DNA of 13,881 nt from DATKMG01 sp035541995. Lineage in GTDB: Bacteria; Acidobacteriota; Terriglobia; Versatilivoradales; Versatilivoraceae. The position numbers and the translations under genes were made by a program. The stretch is from NCBI GenBank assembly GCA_035541995.1, contig DATKMG010000573.1, forward strand, positions 1 to 13,881, in the 5' to 3' direction. This document shows positions 1 through 6,745 of this stretch, one piece after another (the stretch's first letter is position 1; the number at the start of each line of letters is the position of its first letter). The notes beneath the pieces were generated by a model, which saw only the letters and a program-made list of their open reading frames with translations, made no database searches and was not told the DNA's origin.

Positions 1-926
1 GCACAAATACAAGTAGCGTTAACATCGGTTCTGGAAGCCGTCCTTTCTCTGTGGTCGTAAATTCCAAAACCGACGAGGCCGTGGTCCTCTCCAACGGCAC
101 CAAGACAATCAATCTGATTGATCTGAGCAGCTCGACGATCAATGATGACAGCAAGAGTAAGACCGTCATTGAAAACATCAGTCCGAACCCGGTGGATCTG
201 GCTGTAGATCCAAACTCCAATGTGGCCTATGTGCTGGAATACACCAATTCGCAAATGCTCGTGGTGAATCTGGGCTATACCAGCTACCTGCCCTATGCTC
301 TGGACACTTCCGCGTACCGTTCGAATCTCACTGTCAATAACCTCAGCAAAACGGAAGCTAATGTCAGTGTTACCTTGATCGATCTGAATGGAAGTACTCT
401 GGCATCAGGTTCAATCAAGGTTCCAGCCAGCGGATTGACGCAAATCGACAACATTAACCGATATCTAAAAGGAAGTCTGGCCGTCACGAACACGACCGGT
501 TACCTTCGATTGAACGCCGATCAGCCGTTCTCGTGTTTCATTTCCCTCATCAATGCCGCCACTACTGATCCCAGCCTGCAAGTAGGGAGGGCTCTCGGGA
601 ACACGTTGTTGTTGTTAAATTCAGCCACTAACGTAGCATCATACAAATCCGGTTTGATGGTCTTGAATTTGACCAACGCGGCCACTACTGTGCAATTCAC
701 GGCCTATGACAACGATACCGGTGCTGTCTTGGCGACCAAGAGTGGTGTGGCCCTCCCGGCAAACGGTTTCTATTTCAATGAAGACGTGCTCGCGGACATG
801 GGGATTACAGGGAAGTTCTGTTCTGTTCAAATTGAGTCCTTGACTCTCGGGCCGATCCAAGCATACAGTTTGGTGAAGAGTCTGTCTAACAACGCGGGCT
901 TTCTGGAAGCAGTCCCGATTCAGTGA
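1..926 (+). CDS. YVTN-type beta-propeller surface protein, 3' end (partial)
   Basis: The reading frame is open to the left edge (first full codon at position 3), so the true start lies outside the window; the GTG at 51 is an internal codon. The visible N-terminal part has motifs typical of YVTN/NHL-like beta-propeller blades, such as NPVDLAVDPNSNVAYVLEY and runs of 'VVNSKTDEAVVLSNGT' type. The C-terminal ~200 residues are two tandem copies of a Ser/Thr/Asn-rich beta domain (315-593 and 642-914). Composition (many T, S, N, V, one visible Cys pair at most) suggests an exported protein. No catalytic motif is visible. The role is unknown; propeller plus beta-sandwich proteins of this kind usually bind ligands or surfaces. 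A 175-base gap separates it from fabZ, so it is probably not in the same operon. Confidence 0.75.
   Translation, partial: TNTSSVNIGSGSRPFSVVVNSKTDEAVVLSNGTKTINLIDLSSSTINDDSKSKTVIENISPNPVDLAVDPNSNVAYVLEYTNSQMLVVNLGYTSYLPYALDTSAYRSNLTVNNLSKTEANVSVTLIDLNGSTLASGSIKVPASGLTQIDNINRYLKGSLAVTNTTGYLRLNADQPFSCFISLINAATTDPSLQVGRALGNTLLLLNSATNVASYKSGLMVLNLTNAATTVQFTAYDNDTGAVLATKSGVALPANGFYFNEDVLADMGITGKFCSVQIESLTLGPIQAYSLVKSLSNNAGFLEAVPIQ
315..914 (+). repeat. Tandem protein-domain duplication in the YVTN-type protein
   Basis: Copy 1 is encoded at 315-593 and copy 2 at 642-914. Both begin Y-[RK]-S-x-L-x-V-x-N-L, continue through a strand with [LA]-x-D-x-x-[GT]-x-x-L-A, then V-x-[LV]-P-A-[SN]-G, and end with a stretch around a conserved F-x-[CS] and a final hydrophobic strand. 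Divergence is high at the DNA level, so this is an old duplication seen only in the protein. Confidence 0.6.
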
Positions 927-1028
927 TACTGGTTAGGCCGGTGAAGTTCCTGATCAGCCTCGTTAAGGATGGTGTGCTTCTGCCGATGGAATTTTGCCTT
1001 TCTGTGGATGCACACGGCTTTCCATTTC

Positions 1029-1076
1029 TTTCACTTTTTCCACTAACTTCAGGCTTCAAGATACGTTTCACTTTTT
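1029..1076 (+). repeat. Pair of 11-nt direct repeats upstream of fabZ
   Basis: The 11-mer TTTCACTTTTT occurs at 1029-1039 and again at 1066-1076, with starts 37 bases apart, inside the 175-base gap before fabZ. It could be a regulator site pair for the lpx operon, or simply T-rich leader sequence. I could not find convincing -35/-10 boxes next to it. Confidence 0.3.
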
Positions 1077-1090
1077 GGAGTCGCTACAGA

Positions 1091-1095
1091 AGGAG
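1091..1095 (+). promoter_or_regulatory. Ribosome binding site deciding the fabZ start
   Basis: AGGAG lies six bases before the ATG at 1102. It favours that start over the upstream in-frame ATG at 994, which would add 36 residues unlike any FabZ N-terminus. Confidence 0.75.
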
Positions 1096-1101
1096 TTCCG
1101 C

Positions 1102-1539
1102 ATGCTCTTGGACGTTAATGAAATCCAGCGAATTATCCCGCATCGGTATCCTTTCCTCCTTGTTGATGCTGTTCTCGAGTTGGAACCCGGAAAGAGAATT
1201 GTCGGTATTAAGAACGTGACCATCAACGAGCCTTTCTTTGCCGGCCATTTTCCCGGAGCTCCAGTGATGCCAGGTGTTCTCATTATAGAAGCGATGGCCC
1301 AGGTGGGAGCTATCCTGGTCCTTAAAGACCTTCCGGACCGTGATAAGAAGTTGCTCTACTTTGCTGGAATTGACCAGGTACGTTTTCGGCAGCCTGTGGT
1401 TCCGGGTAACCAGCTAAAGCTGATCGTAGAGATTCTCAAACTACGTCCTCGCTACGGGAAGCTCAAAGGCGAAGCTTACGTGGGAGAAACGCTAGTGGCT
1501 GAAGCCGAAGTCCTTTCTTCAATCGTAGACCGGGCTTAA
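1102..1539 (+). CDS. fabZ: 3-hydroxyacyl-ACP dehydratase FabZ
   Basis: FabZ dehydrates (3R)-hydroxyacyl-ACP to trans-2-enoyl-ACP in cytosolic type II fatty acid synthesis, competing with LpxA and LpxD for hydroxyacyl-ACP. The 145-residue product has the normal family length and the full hot-dog-fold signature: IPHRYPFLLVD near residue 12, then FAGHFPGAPVMPGVL with catalytic His49, and EAMAQ with catalytic Glu63. The start at 1102 is chosen from the AGGAG site and from homology of MLLDVNEIQ to known FabZ N-termini. It heads the lpx gene group and is followed four bases later by lpxA, the usual arrangement. lpxD, often just upstream in other bacteria, is not present in this window. Confidence 0.95.
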   Translation: MLLDVNEIQRIIPHRYPFLLVDAVLELEPGKRIVGIKNVTINEPFFAGHFPGAPVMPGVLIIEAMAQVGAILVLKDLPDRDKKLLYFAGIDQVRFRQPVVPGNQLKLIVEILKLRPRYGKLKGEAYVGETLVAEAEVLSSIVDRA

Positions 1540-1543
1540 ATCG

Positions 1544-2320
1544 ATGGAGATACATCCTGCCGCCGTTGTCAATCCAGGGGCAGTCCTGGGCGAAAGGACT
1601 AGTGTAGGTCCTTACGCTGTGATCGGTGATCGAGTGATTTTAGGGGCAGATTGTCACGTAGGTTCTCACGTGGTAATTGAGGGTCCTATTGAAGTTGGTG
1701 ACCGCTGCACCTTCTATCCGTTTTCCTCCATTGGTTTTCCGCCCCAAGATTTGAAGTACAAGGGCGAGGATACGAGCGTGGTGATCGGCCATGACAATGT
1801 ATTCCGGGAATATGTCACAGTTAACCGGGGGACGGCATTGGGGCATGGCCGAACCATTATAGGGAACTGGAATTTCATAATGGCTTACAGCCACATTGCC
1901 CATGATTGTGTTTTGGGAGACCATATAATCCTGGCCAATGCGGCCACGTTGGCCGGGCATGTAACTATCGAGGATCACGCCACGATCGGCGCCTTTTCCG
2001 GTGTCCATCAATTCTGTACGATTGGAACTCATGGCTTCGTTGGTGGTTACTCCGTCATCACTAAAGACGTCTTGCCCTATTCAAAGACCGTCAGTGCCCG
2101 GGATGCTAAGAACTATGGGGTCAATGTTCTAGGATTAGAAAGAAAGGGCTTTTCTCCAGAATCGATCCATACCATCCGTCTGGCCTTTCGGGTAATACTC
2201 CAGTCCCATCTCAATACATCTCAAGCTTTGGAGGTCCTGACGCGGGAATTCACTAACTGTCCGGAAGTCGACCTGATCATCAAATTCATAGAGAGAAGCC
2301 AACGTGGGGTGATTAAATAG
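1544..2320 (+). CDS. lpxA: Acyl-ACP--UDP-N-acetylglucosamine O-acyltransferase LpxA
   Basis: LpxA transfers a (R)-3-hydroxyacyl chain from ACP to the 3-position of UDP-GlcNAc, the first step of lipid A synthesis, in the cytosol as a homotrimer. The 258 residues show the left-handed beta-helix hexapeptide pattern through about residue 185, then an alpha-helical tail. The catalytic histidine is His120 in SHIAHDC (E. coli His125), with AxLAGHV and VHQFC following. The position matching the E. coli acyl-chain ruler Gly173 is Gly168 in FVGGYS, which in known enzymes goes with a long (about C14) chain. The start ATG is four bases after the fabZ stop with only a weak ribosome site, suggesting translational coupling. 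Whether it prefers UDP-GlcNAc or the 3-amino analogue cannot be read from the sequence. Confidence 0.95.
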   Translation: MEIHPAAVVNPGAVLGERTSVGPYAVIGDRVILGADCHVGSHVVIEGPIEVGDRCTFYPFSSIGFPPQDLKYKGEDTSVVIGHDNVFREYVTVNRGTALGHGRTIIGNWNFIMAYSHIAHDCVLGDHIILANAATLAGHVTIEDHATIGAFSGVHQFCTIGTHGFVGGYSVITKDVLPYSKTVSARDAKNYGVNVLGLERKGFSPESIHTIRLAFRVILQSHLNTSQALEVLTREFTNCPEVDLIIKFIERSQRGVIK

Positions 2321-2323
2321 GCG

Positions 2324-2450
2324 CTAGGGATTAGGGGTTAGGGACTAGGGGAAATAAAGAAGAATGATGTTCCATATCCTTTTTCGCCTGAAGCCAACAC
2401 GTCTCCCTTCCCTCTTGCCACGACGCTCTAGTCCCTAATCCCTAGCCCCT
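2324..2450. repeat. Inverted-repeat element built of YTAGGGR heptamers
   Basis: The left arm (2324-2351) is four tandem heptamers: CTAGGGA, TTAGGGG, TTAGGGA, CTAGGGG. The right arm (2428-2450) is the reverse complement of about three such heptamers (CTAG, TCCCTAA, TCCCTAG, CCCCT), so one heptamer has been lost or gained. Between them are 76 bases with no ORF or obvious structure. RNA from the region could fold into a long stem with a seven-base bulge. It sits between lpxA and lpxI in the same direction, so it may act as an attenuator, mRNA processing site or small non-autonomous repeat. No transposase or clear target duplication is visible. Confidence 0.8.
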
Positions 2451-2462
2451 GTTTTTGGTCAC

Positions 2463-3281
2463 ATGGAAAGATACGGACTCATTGCAGGTAACGGAAGATT
2501 CCCCTTGTTAGTGCTGGAGGCGGCTCGCAGTCGTGGAATCGACATGGTGGTCGTCGCCATCAAGGAGGAGACTTTTCCGGAGATAGGGAAGATAGCGAAC
2601 ACTGTCCACTGGCAGAGCCTCGGACAGCTCGGCAAGCTAATTGAAACTTTCAAAATGGAAAAAGTCACCCATGCCATCATGGCGGGACAAGTGAAACACA
2701 GACAAATCTTTAGTGATATCATCCCTGACTGGAAAATGTTCAAGTTACTTACCAGCCTGAGAACTAAGAATACCGATTCCCTGATTGGCGGAGTAGCCCA
2801 AATTCTGGCTGAAGAGGGAATCACCTTAGTGGATTCTACACTGTTCCTGGAACCATTACTTCCGAAGCCCGGCGTCCTTACTGATCGTTCACCCAATAGT
2901 GACGAATCCAAGGATATTGACTATGGCCGAAGAATTGCTCGTGAAATCGCGAGACTCGACCTGGGCCAGACGCTTGTCGTCCGAAATCAAGCCTGCGTTG
3001 CCGTTGAAGCGATGGAGGGGACCGACGCGGTTATCCGTCGTGCTGCCGAGCTAGCTGGGGGACAGCCCATTGTTGTCGTCAAGGTCAGCAAACCGAATCA
3101 GGACATGCGCTTCGACGTTCCAGTGGTGGGGCTTCCAACTGTAGCGCTCATGGTAGAAGTCAATGTCTCAGCTCTCGCCATCGATGCTTATAGGACACTG
3201 CTCATCGACCGAGATTCATTGATTACTCTTGCCAATCAACATGGGATTTGTATTGTGGCGATGGATCCTTCGCAGGTCTAA
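2463..3281 (+). CDS. lpxI: UDP-2,3-diacylglucosamine diphosphatase LpxI
   Basis: LpxI hydrolyses UDP-2,3-diacylglucosamine to lipid X (2,3-diacylglucosamine 1-phosphate) and UMP, the fourth step of lipid A synthesis; it replaces the unrelated LpxH in many bacteria. The 272-residue product matches the family (formerly DUF1009) in length and layout: an N-terminal domain starting YGLIAGNGRFPLL, MAGQVKH near residue 73, then a C-terminal domain with DIDYGRRIA, VVRNQACVAVEAMEGTD and KPNQDMRFDVPVVG. The acidic residues Asp214 and Asp218 in the last motif fit the region of the family's catalytic Asp. The start ATG has only a poor ribosome site. It follows the inverted-repeat element and is 12 bases before the dehydrogenase gene. 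Confidence 0.93.
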   Translation: MERYGLIAGNGRFPLLVLEAARSRGIDMVVVAIKEETFPEIGKIANTVHWQSLGQLGKLIETFKMEKVTHAIMAGQVKHRQIFSDIIPDWKMFKLLTSLRTKNTDSLIGGVAQILAEEGITLVDSTLFLEPLLPKPGVLTDRSPNSDESKDIDYGRRIAREIARLDLGQTLVVRNQACVAVEAMEGTDAVIRRAAELAGGQPIVVVKVSKPNQDMRFDVPVVGLPTVALMVEVNVSALAIDAYRTLLIDRDSLITLANQHGICIVAMDPSQV

Positions 3282-3293
3282 GACAGGCGTGCT

Positions 3294-4292
3294 ATGGACA
3301 GGATTAAAGTTGCGGTCATCGGGGTTGGTTATCTGGGGAGGCAGCACGTTCGGGTTTATTCTGAGCTTGAAAACGTCGAACTGGTTGGAGTGGTGGACAA
3401 GAATCCAGCTATTGCCCAGGCTGTTGCAGACCAGTACAAGACTCGTGCATTTACGGATTTTCGAGAACTCTATGGGAAGGTCTTAGCTGTCAGCTTGGCC
3501 GTACCTACATCGGATCATTCCCGGATCGGATGTGAGCTTTTATTTAATGGCGCAGACGTCCTGGTGGAGAAGCCCATTGCGGCTTCGGTGACGCAGGCTG
3601 AAGAGTTGATTCAGGCGGCAGCCCAGCGTCAACGGATTCTGCAGGTGGGACACCTCGAGAGGTTCAACCCGGCAGTTGCTGAAGCCCGGAAAATGCTCAC
3701 CAATCCTCTGTTCTTTGAAGTTCATCGTTTGGGTATATTTACTTCCCGAAGCCTGGATATTGATGTCGTTTTTGACCTGATGATCCATGATCTGGACATC
3801 GTCCTGAGTTTCGTGCAGAGCAAAGTGAAGGCAGTTCGGGCGGTTGGCTTGCCCATTTTGAGTACAAAGGTGGACATTGCCAATGCTAGAATAGAATTTG
3901 AAAACGGTTGCGTGGCAAATTTGACAGCAAGCCGCGTTAGCACCGAGAAGGTACGCAAGTTGCGCTTCTTCCAACCAAGCGAGTATATTTCAGTGGACTA
4001 CTCCCGGCAGGACGTCGTGGTTGTCAGTGTCGGATCCGCAAACGGGGGGAGTACCCCCATCATCCTTCCCCGCAAAATTGAGTTACCCAAAGTGGAACCG
4101 TTGAAGGCAGAAATCAGGTCCTTTTTGCAGACAGTCCAGACCCGGGATTGGCCTGTCGTTACTGGAGAGGAGAGCAAGAAGGCTCTGGAACTGGCCCAGC
4201 AGGTTGTTGAGGGGATCCGCAAACATGCCTCTGCTGTGGACCTTCCTGCAGTAGCATTACCCACTCCTTCACAGGGGTTTGAGACCGGCTAG
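3294..4292 (+). CDS. Gfo/Idh/MocA-family dehydrogenase, possibly GnnA-like
   Basis: This 332-residue NAD(P)-dependent sugar dehydrogenase has a Rossmann dinucleotide motif GVGYLG (10-15), the family EKP signature at 92-94 (VEKPIA) and a C-terminal catalytic domain with LMIHDLDIV, where His165 is the likely catalytic histidine. In bacteria such as Acidithiobacillus ferrooxidans, a relative called GnnA lies beside lpxA and oxidises the 3-OH of UDP-GlcNAc; GnnB then aminates it to UDP-GlcNAc3N, giving amide-linked lipid A. Position in an lpx operon makes that role plausible here. However, no aminotransferase gene is next to it, so it may act on another nucleotide sugar or the partner may be elsewhere. 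It is 12 bases after lpxI and 18 before the TonB-family gene, so almost certainly co-transcribed. Family assignment is firm; substrate is inferred. Confidence 0.85.
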   Translation: MDRIKVAVIGVGYLGRQHVRVYSELENVELVGVVDKNPAIAQAVADQYKTRAFTDFRELYGKVLAVSLAVPTSDHSRIGCELLFNGADVLVEKPIAASVTQAEELIQAAAQRQRILQVGHLERFNPAVAEARKMLTNPLFFEVHRLGIFTSRSLDIDVVFDLMIHDLDIVLSFVQSKVKAVRAVGLPILSTKVDIANARIEFENGCVANLTASRVSTEKVRKLRFFQPSEYISVDYSRQDVVVVSVGSANGGSTPIILPRKIELPKVEPLKAEIRSFLQTVQTRDWPVVTGEESKKALELAQQVVEGIRKHASAVDLPAVALPTPSQGFETG

Positions 4293-4310
4293 TGGCTGGC
4301 AGATTCAAAC

Positions 4311-5309
4311 ATGCCCAGGGACGATGACCTCCATCTAATAATCAATCTGACCGATGAGAGGAGTGCTCGGCGAAGGCAGAAAGCATTCCTGATGTCAGTG
4401 GTGGTCCATGGGGTTGCGGTTCTTCTAATAACTATAGGCCCCCAGCTCCTCCCCCCTCGGCAGTCTAGCCCATCCAAATCCCGCGAGTTGCAGTTGTTGG
4501 AAGACTCCCAGAAACTGGGAAATCTGGCATTGCCTCCAGACTACAAGCAACTACTTGGACGCCTTAAGCCCCCACCACCTCCGCGAGAACGGCCCAATCC
4601 CCCTATTATTGCTCCCAAGGGACTCTGGGCTCCAGGACCAGAGAAAAAAGAAGAACAATTGCCCCAGATTGCCGCGCAAAAAACGGCGACACCTCCGGCC
4701 GAGACTGCAAATAAGGCTCCTGATTCGCCATCTCAAGCACAGCCAACGGCAGGAGAGGAGAATAAGGCGGGCATCAGACTTCCGGGACCAGAACCCCGAA
4801 AATCGGAGTCCGCGGTGAGTAAGTCTGACCTTAGGGATTTGGTAGCCCGTCTAGAGGTACCAGGTTCATCCATTCAGAGTTCTCTTGAGAAGGCTCGAAA
4901 AGGAGGTGGAATCGGAGGTGGGAGCTTGGAACTGGGTGGAACTCCCCACATTGACAAACGCATGCCGGATTTCTCCGTTGATGTGCCCTCGATCTTGAGT
5001 GATACCCAAGGAGTAGACTTCACCTCCTGGTTGAGAACCATCTATTTTAGGGTTCGAGATAATTGGTATGCGGTAATACCAGAAGTAATCCGGAGCGGTT
5101 ACCAGGGCAAAGTAGTTTTGATCTTTGACGTACTGAATGACGGAAAGGTTGAGAAGTTGGAGGTGACCAGGAGTTCCGGGATTTCTCCCTACGACCGGGC
5201 GGCCATTTCGTCGATAAAGCTCTCTGAGCCGCTCCCGAATTTTCCCCATGCATATACAGGCGACCGACTGACCCTTCAGTTCACATATCTTTACAATATT
5301 CGTTTCTGA
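4311..5309 (+). CDS. TonB-family energy-transducer / TolA-like envelope protein
   Basis: The 332-residue product has a cytoplasmic basic tail (DERSARRRQK), one inner-membrane helix at about 26-44, a long Pro-rich periplasmic linker at about 45-165 (including KPPPPPRERPNPP), a Gly-rich patch (KGGGIGGGS near 197) and a C-terminal TonB domain at about 237-332. That domain includes YQGKVVLIFDVLNDGKVEKLEV and SSGISPYDRAA, typical of the TonB_C fold. Such proteins couple the proton motive force, through ExbB/ExbD, to outer-membrane receptors, or link inner and outer membranes like TolA. No exbB, exbD, tolQ, tolR or receptor gene is in the window. Linked transcription with lipid A genes is suggested by close spacing. 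The specific partner is unknown. Confidence 0.82.
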   Translation: MPRDDDLHLIINLTDERSARRRQKAFLMSVVVHGVAVLLITIGPQLLPPRQSSPSKSRELQLLEDSQKLGNLALPPDYKQLLGRLKPPPPPRERPNPPIIAPKGLWAPGPEKKEEQLPQIAAQKTATPPAETANKAPDSPSQAQPTAGEENKAGIRLPGPEPRKSESAVSKSDLRDLVARLEVPGSSIQSSLEKARKGGGIGGGSLELGGTPHIDKRMPDFSVDVPSILSDTQGVDFTSWLRTIYFRVRDNWYAVIPEVIRSGYQGKVVLIFDVLNDGKVEKLEVTRSSGISPYDRAAISSIKLSEPLPNFPHAYTGDRLTLQFTYLYNIRF

Positions 5310-5325
5310 GCCATTCACTACAGAG

Positions 5326-5421
5326 ATGAAATTATCAAGAGGGCAACAACTGGGAATCTGTATTTTAGCTACTTTGCTCTTACTCTATTTGGTCTTACGC
5401 TATCTCTTACTTAAGCTATAA
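5326..5421 (+). CDS. Putative 31-residue membrane mini-protein, overlapping miaA start
   Basis: ATG at 5326 opens a 31-codon frame ending in TAA at 5419-5421. The last A is also the first base of the miaA ATG (TAATG). The product begins MKLSRGQQLG, continues with an uninterrupted hydrophobic stretch of about 15 residues (ICILATLLLLYLVL) and ends R-Y-L-L-L-K-L. That is a short positive N-terminus, one membrane helix and a positive C-terminus. It begins 16 bases after the TonB-family stop. miaA has no ribosome binding site of its own, which supports real translation of this frame and coupling into miaA. Against it: a weak ribosome site of its own, an AT-rich stretch with many TTA codons where hydrophobic frames arise by chance. 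I do not recognise it. Confidence 0.5.
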   Translation: MKLSRGQQLGICILATLLLLYLVLRYLLLKL

Positions 5422-6431
5422 TGGCTCCGCTCATTGTTATCCTTGGGCCGACGGCCAGTGGGAAGTCCAGCCTGGCGCTTCACCTGGCGAAGACGTTTTC
5501 GGGCGAGATTGTAGGTTGTGACTCGGTGCAGGTCTACCGATCCTTAGACATTGGGACGTCGAAACCCACCAGCAGAGAACGATCAGATGTCCCCCACCAT
5601 TTAATCGACGTAGTGGATCCTGACCAGCTATTTACGGCTGGAGATTATGCGGCCCAGGGAAGAGCGGTATTGGCGGAAATTAGTGAACGCCGTATTTTGC
5701 CAATCGTGGTGGGCGGGACGGGCTTTTACCTTCGGGCATTGTTAATGGGACTTTTCAGCGGACCAAAGCGGTCTGAGGTAGTGCGAGATAGGTTGAACGA
5801 GATCGTCGAGCGCAAAGGACTCATCCATCTCCATACCTTGCTCCAACGGATAGATCCGGTTTCCGCAAAGAAGATATCGGCCAAAGACCGACCAAAGATC
5901 GTTCGCGCATTGGAAGTCTTTCTTCTGACCTCCAAACCGATCTCCCGGCATTTTGACGAAGGACGCGTGCCCCTCCAAGGGTTCAAGATCCTAAAAATCG
6001 GGCTGAACCCGCCGAGGAAATCCCTTTACGAGGCCATTGATCGACGTGTGGACAAGATGTTTGCAGACGGGCTGGTCGAAGAGGTAAAGTCCATTCTGAG
6101 CCGTGGGTATTCGCCGGCTTCGAAGGCACTCAACTCTCTCGGGTACTCACAGGTCGTGAGGCATCTCCAAGGTGAACTAACCTTGGCAGAGACCGTGGAG
6201 ATGACCCAACGCGAGACTCGGCGCTATGCAAAACGTCAAATGACGTGGTTTCGGAAGGAAAATGAGGTGATCTGGTATGATGGGTTTGGGGGCGATCTTT
6301 CCATGCAATCAACCTCCCAGTCCATAGTTCGAACTTTTCTGGATTCTCTGCAACAAGCGATTCAGATGCCAGAATTCCGAGACTTGGCAGGACTTAAGTG
6401 TAATGATGACACCACCGATGGTAGAATGTAA
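5421..6431 (+). CDS. miaA: tRNA dimethylallyltransferase MiaA
   Basis: MiaA transfers a dimethylallyl group to N6 of A37 in tRNAs reading codons that start with U; MiaB usually modifies it further. The 336 residues show the P-loop GPTASGKS (9-16), the DSVQVYR substrate motif (34-40), VPHHLID (57-63), VVGGTGFYLRALL (97-108), the DRPKIVRALE segment (156-165) and the C-terminal RRYAKRQMTWFRK tRNA-binding helix (267-279). About 50 residues follow that helix, slightly longer than E. coli MiaA. The ATG overlaps the stop of the upstream mini-ORF and has no Shine-Dalgarno sequence before it. hfq follows after 48 bases, the gene order known from Enterobacteria and many other phyla. Confidence 0.95.
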   Translation: MAPLIVILGPTASGKSSLALHLAKTFSGEIVGCDSVQVYRSLDIGTSKPTSRERSDVPHHLIDVVDPDQLFTAGDYAAQGRAVLAEISERRILPIVVGGTGFYLRALLMGLFSGPKRSEVVRDRLNEIVERKGLIHLHTLLQRIDPVSAKKISAKDRPKIVRALEVFLLTSKPISRHFDEGRVPLQGFKILKIGLNPPRKSLYEAIDRRVDKMFADGLVEEVKSILSRGYSPASKALNSLGYSQVVRHLQGELTLAETVEMTQRETRRYAKRQMTWFRKENEVIWYDGFGGDLSMQSTSQSIVRTFLDSLQQAIQMPEFRDLAGLKCNDDTTDGRM

Positions 6432-6479
6432 TTTCAATGGGACCCTGTCAATCCAGGCATAGCGAGGATAAAAGGCTTT

Positions 6480-6737
6480 ATGGAAAAGCAGCTGCAAAAC
6501 ATTCAGGACGTGTTTTTGAATAGCGTCCGCAAAGATAAGGTCGTTGTGACCATTTACCTGTTAAGCGGAGTCAAGTTAACCGGGAGGGTGAAGAGTTTTG
6601 ACAAGTATTCCGTGATCCTCGAGACCAATAACCAGGACCAGCTCATCTTCAAACATGCCATCTCCACCGTGGCTGCTGGGAAGTCTTACTCTTTGCCTGC
6701 CCATACCACCGCGGTTGCAGCAAGTAACGAGAGTTGA
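6480..6737 (+). CDS. hfq: RNA chaperone Hfq
   Basis: Hfq is a hexameric Sm-like RNA chaperone that pairs small RNAs with target mRNAs and affects mRNA decay. The 85-residue product has the proximal-face residues of the family: Gln9 in NIQDVFLN, the Sm1 segment VVTIYLLSGVKLTGRVKSFD and the Sm2 motif FKHAIST (57-63), where Tyr of the usual YKHAIS is Phe. The rim patch corresponding to RRER in E. coli reads RKDK here, so it is less arginine-rich. The C-terminal tail after residue 67 is short and Ala/Ser/Thr-rich. A purine-rich AGCGAGGATAAAAGG stretch precedes the ATG. It lies between miaA and hflX. Confidence 0.95.
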   Translation: MEKQLQNIQDVFLNSVRKDKVVVTIYLLSGVKLTGRVKSFDKYSVILETNNQDQLIFKHAISTVAAGKSYSLPAHTTAVAASNES

Positions 6738-6745
6738 TAACCAAC

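Noticed and set aside
994..1101. N-terminal extension of fabZ from ATG 994.
   Set aside because: The added 36 residues do not resemble FabZ, and the AGGAG site fits ATG 1102.
5417..5422. Perfect TATAAT overlapping the miaA start codon.
   Set aside because: No -35 box at a usual distance, and transcripts would begin inside miaA.
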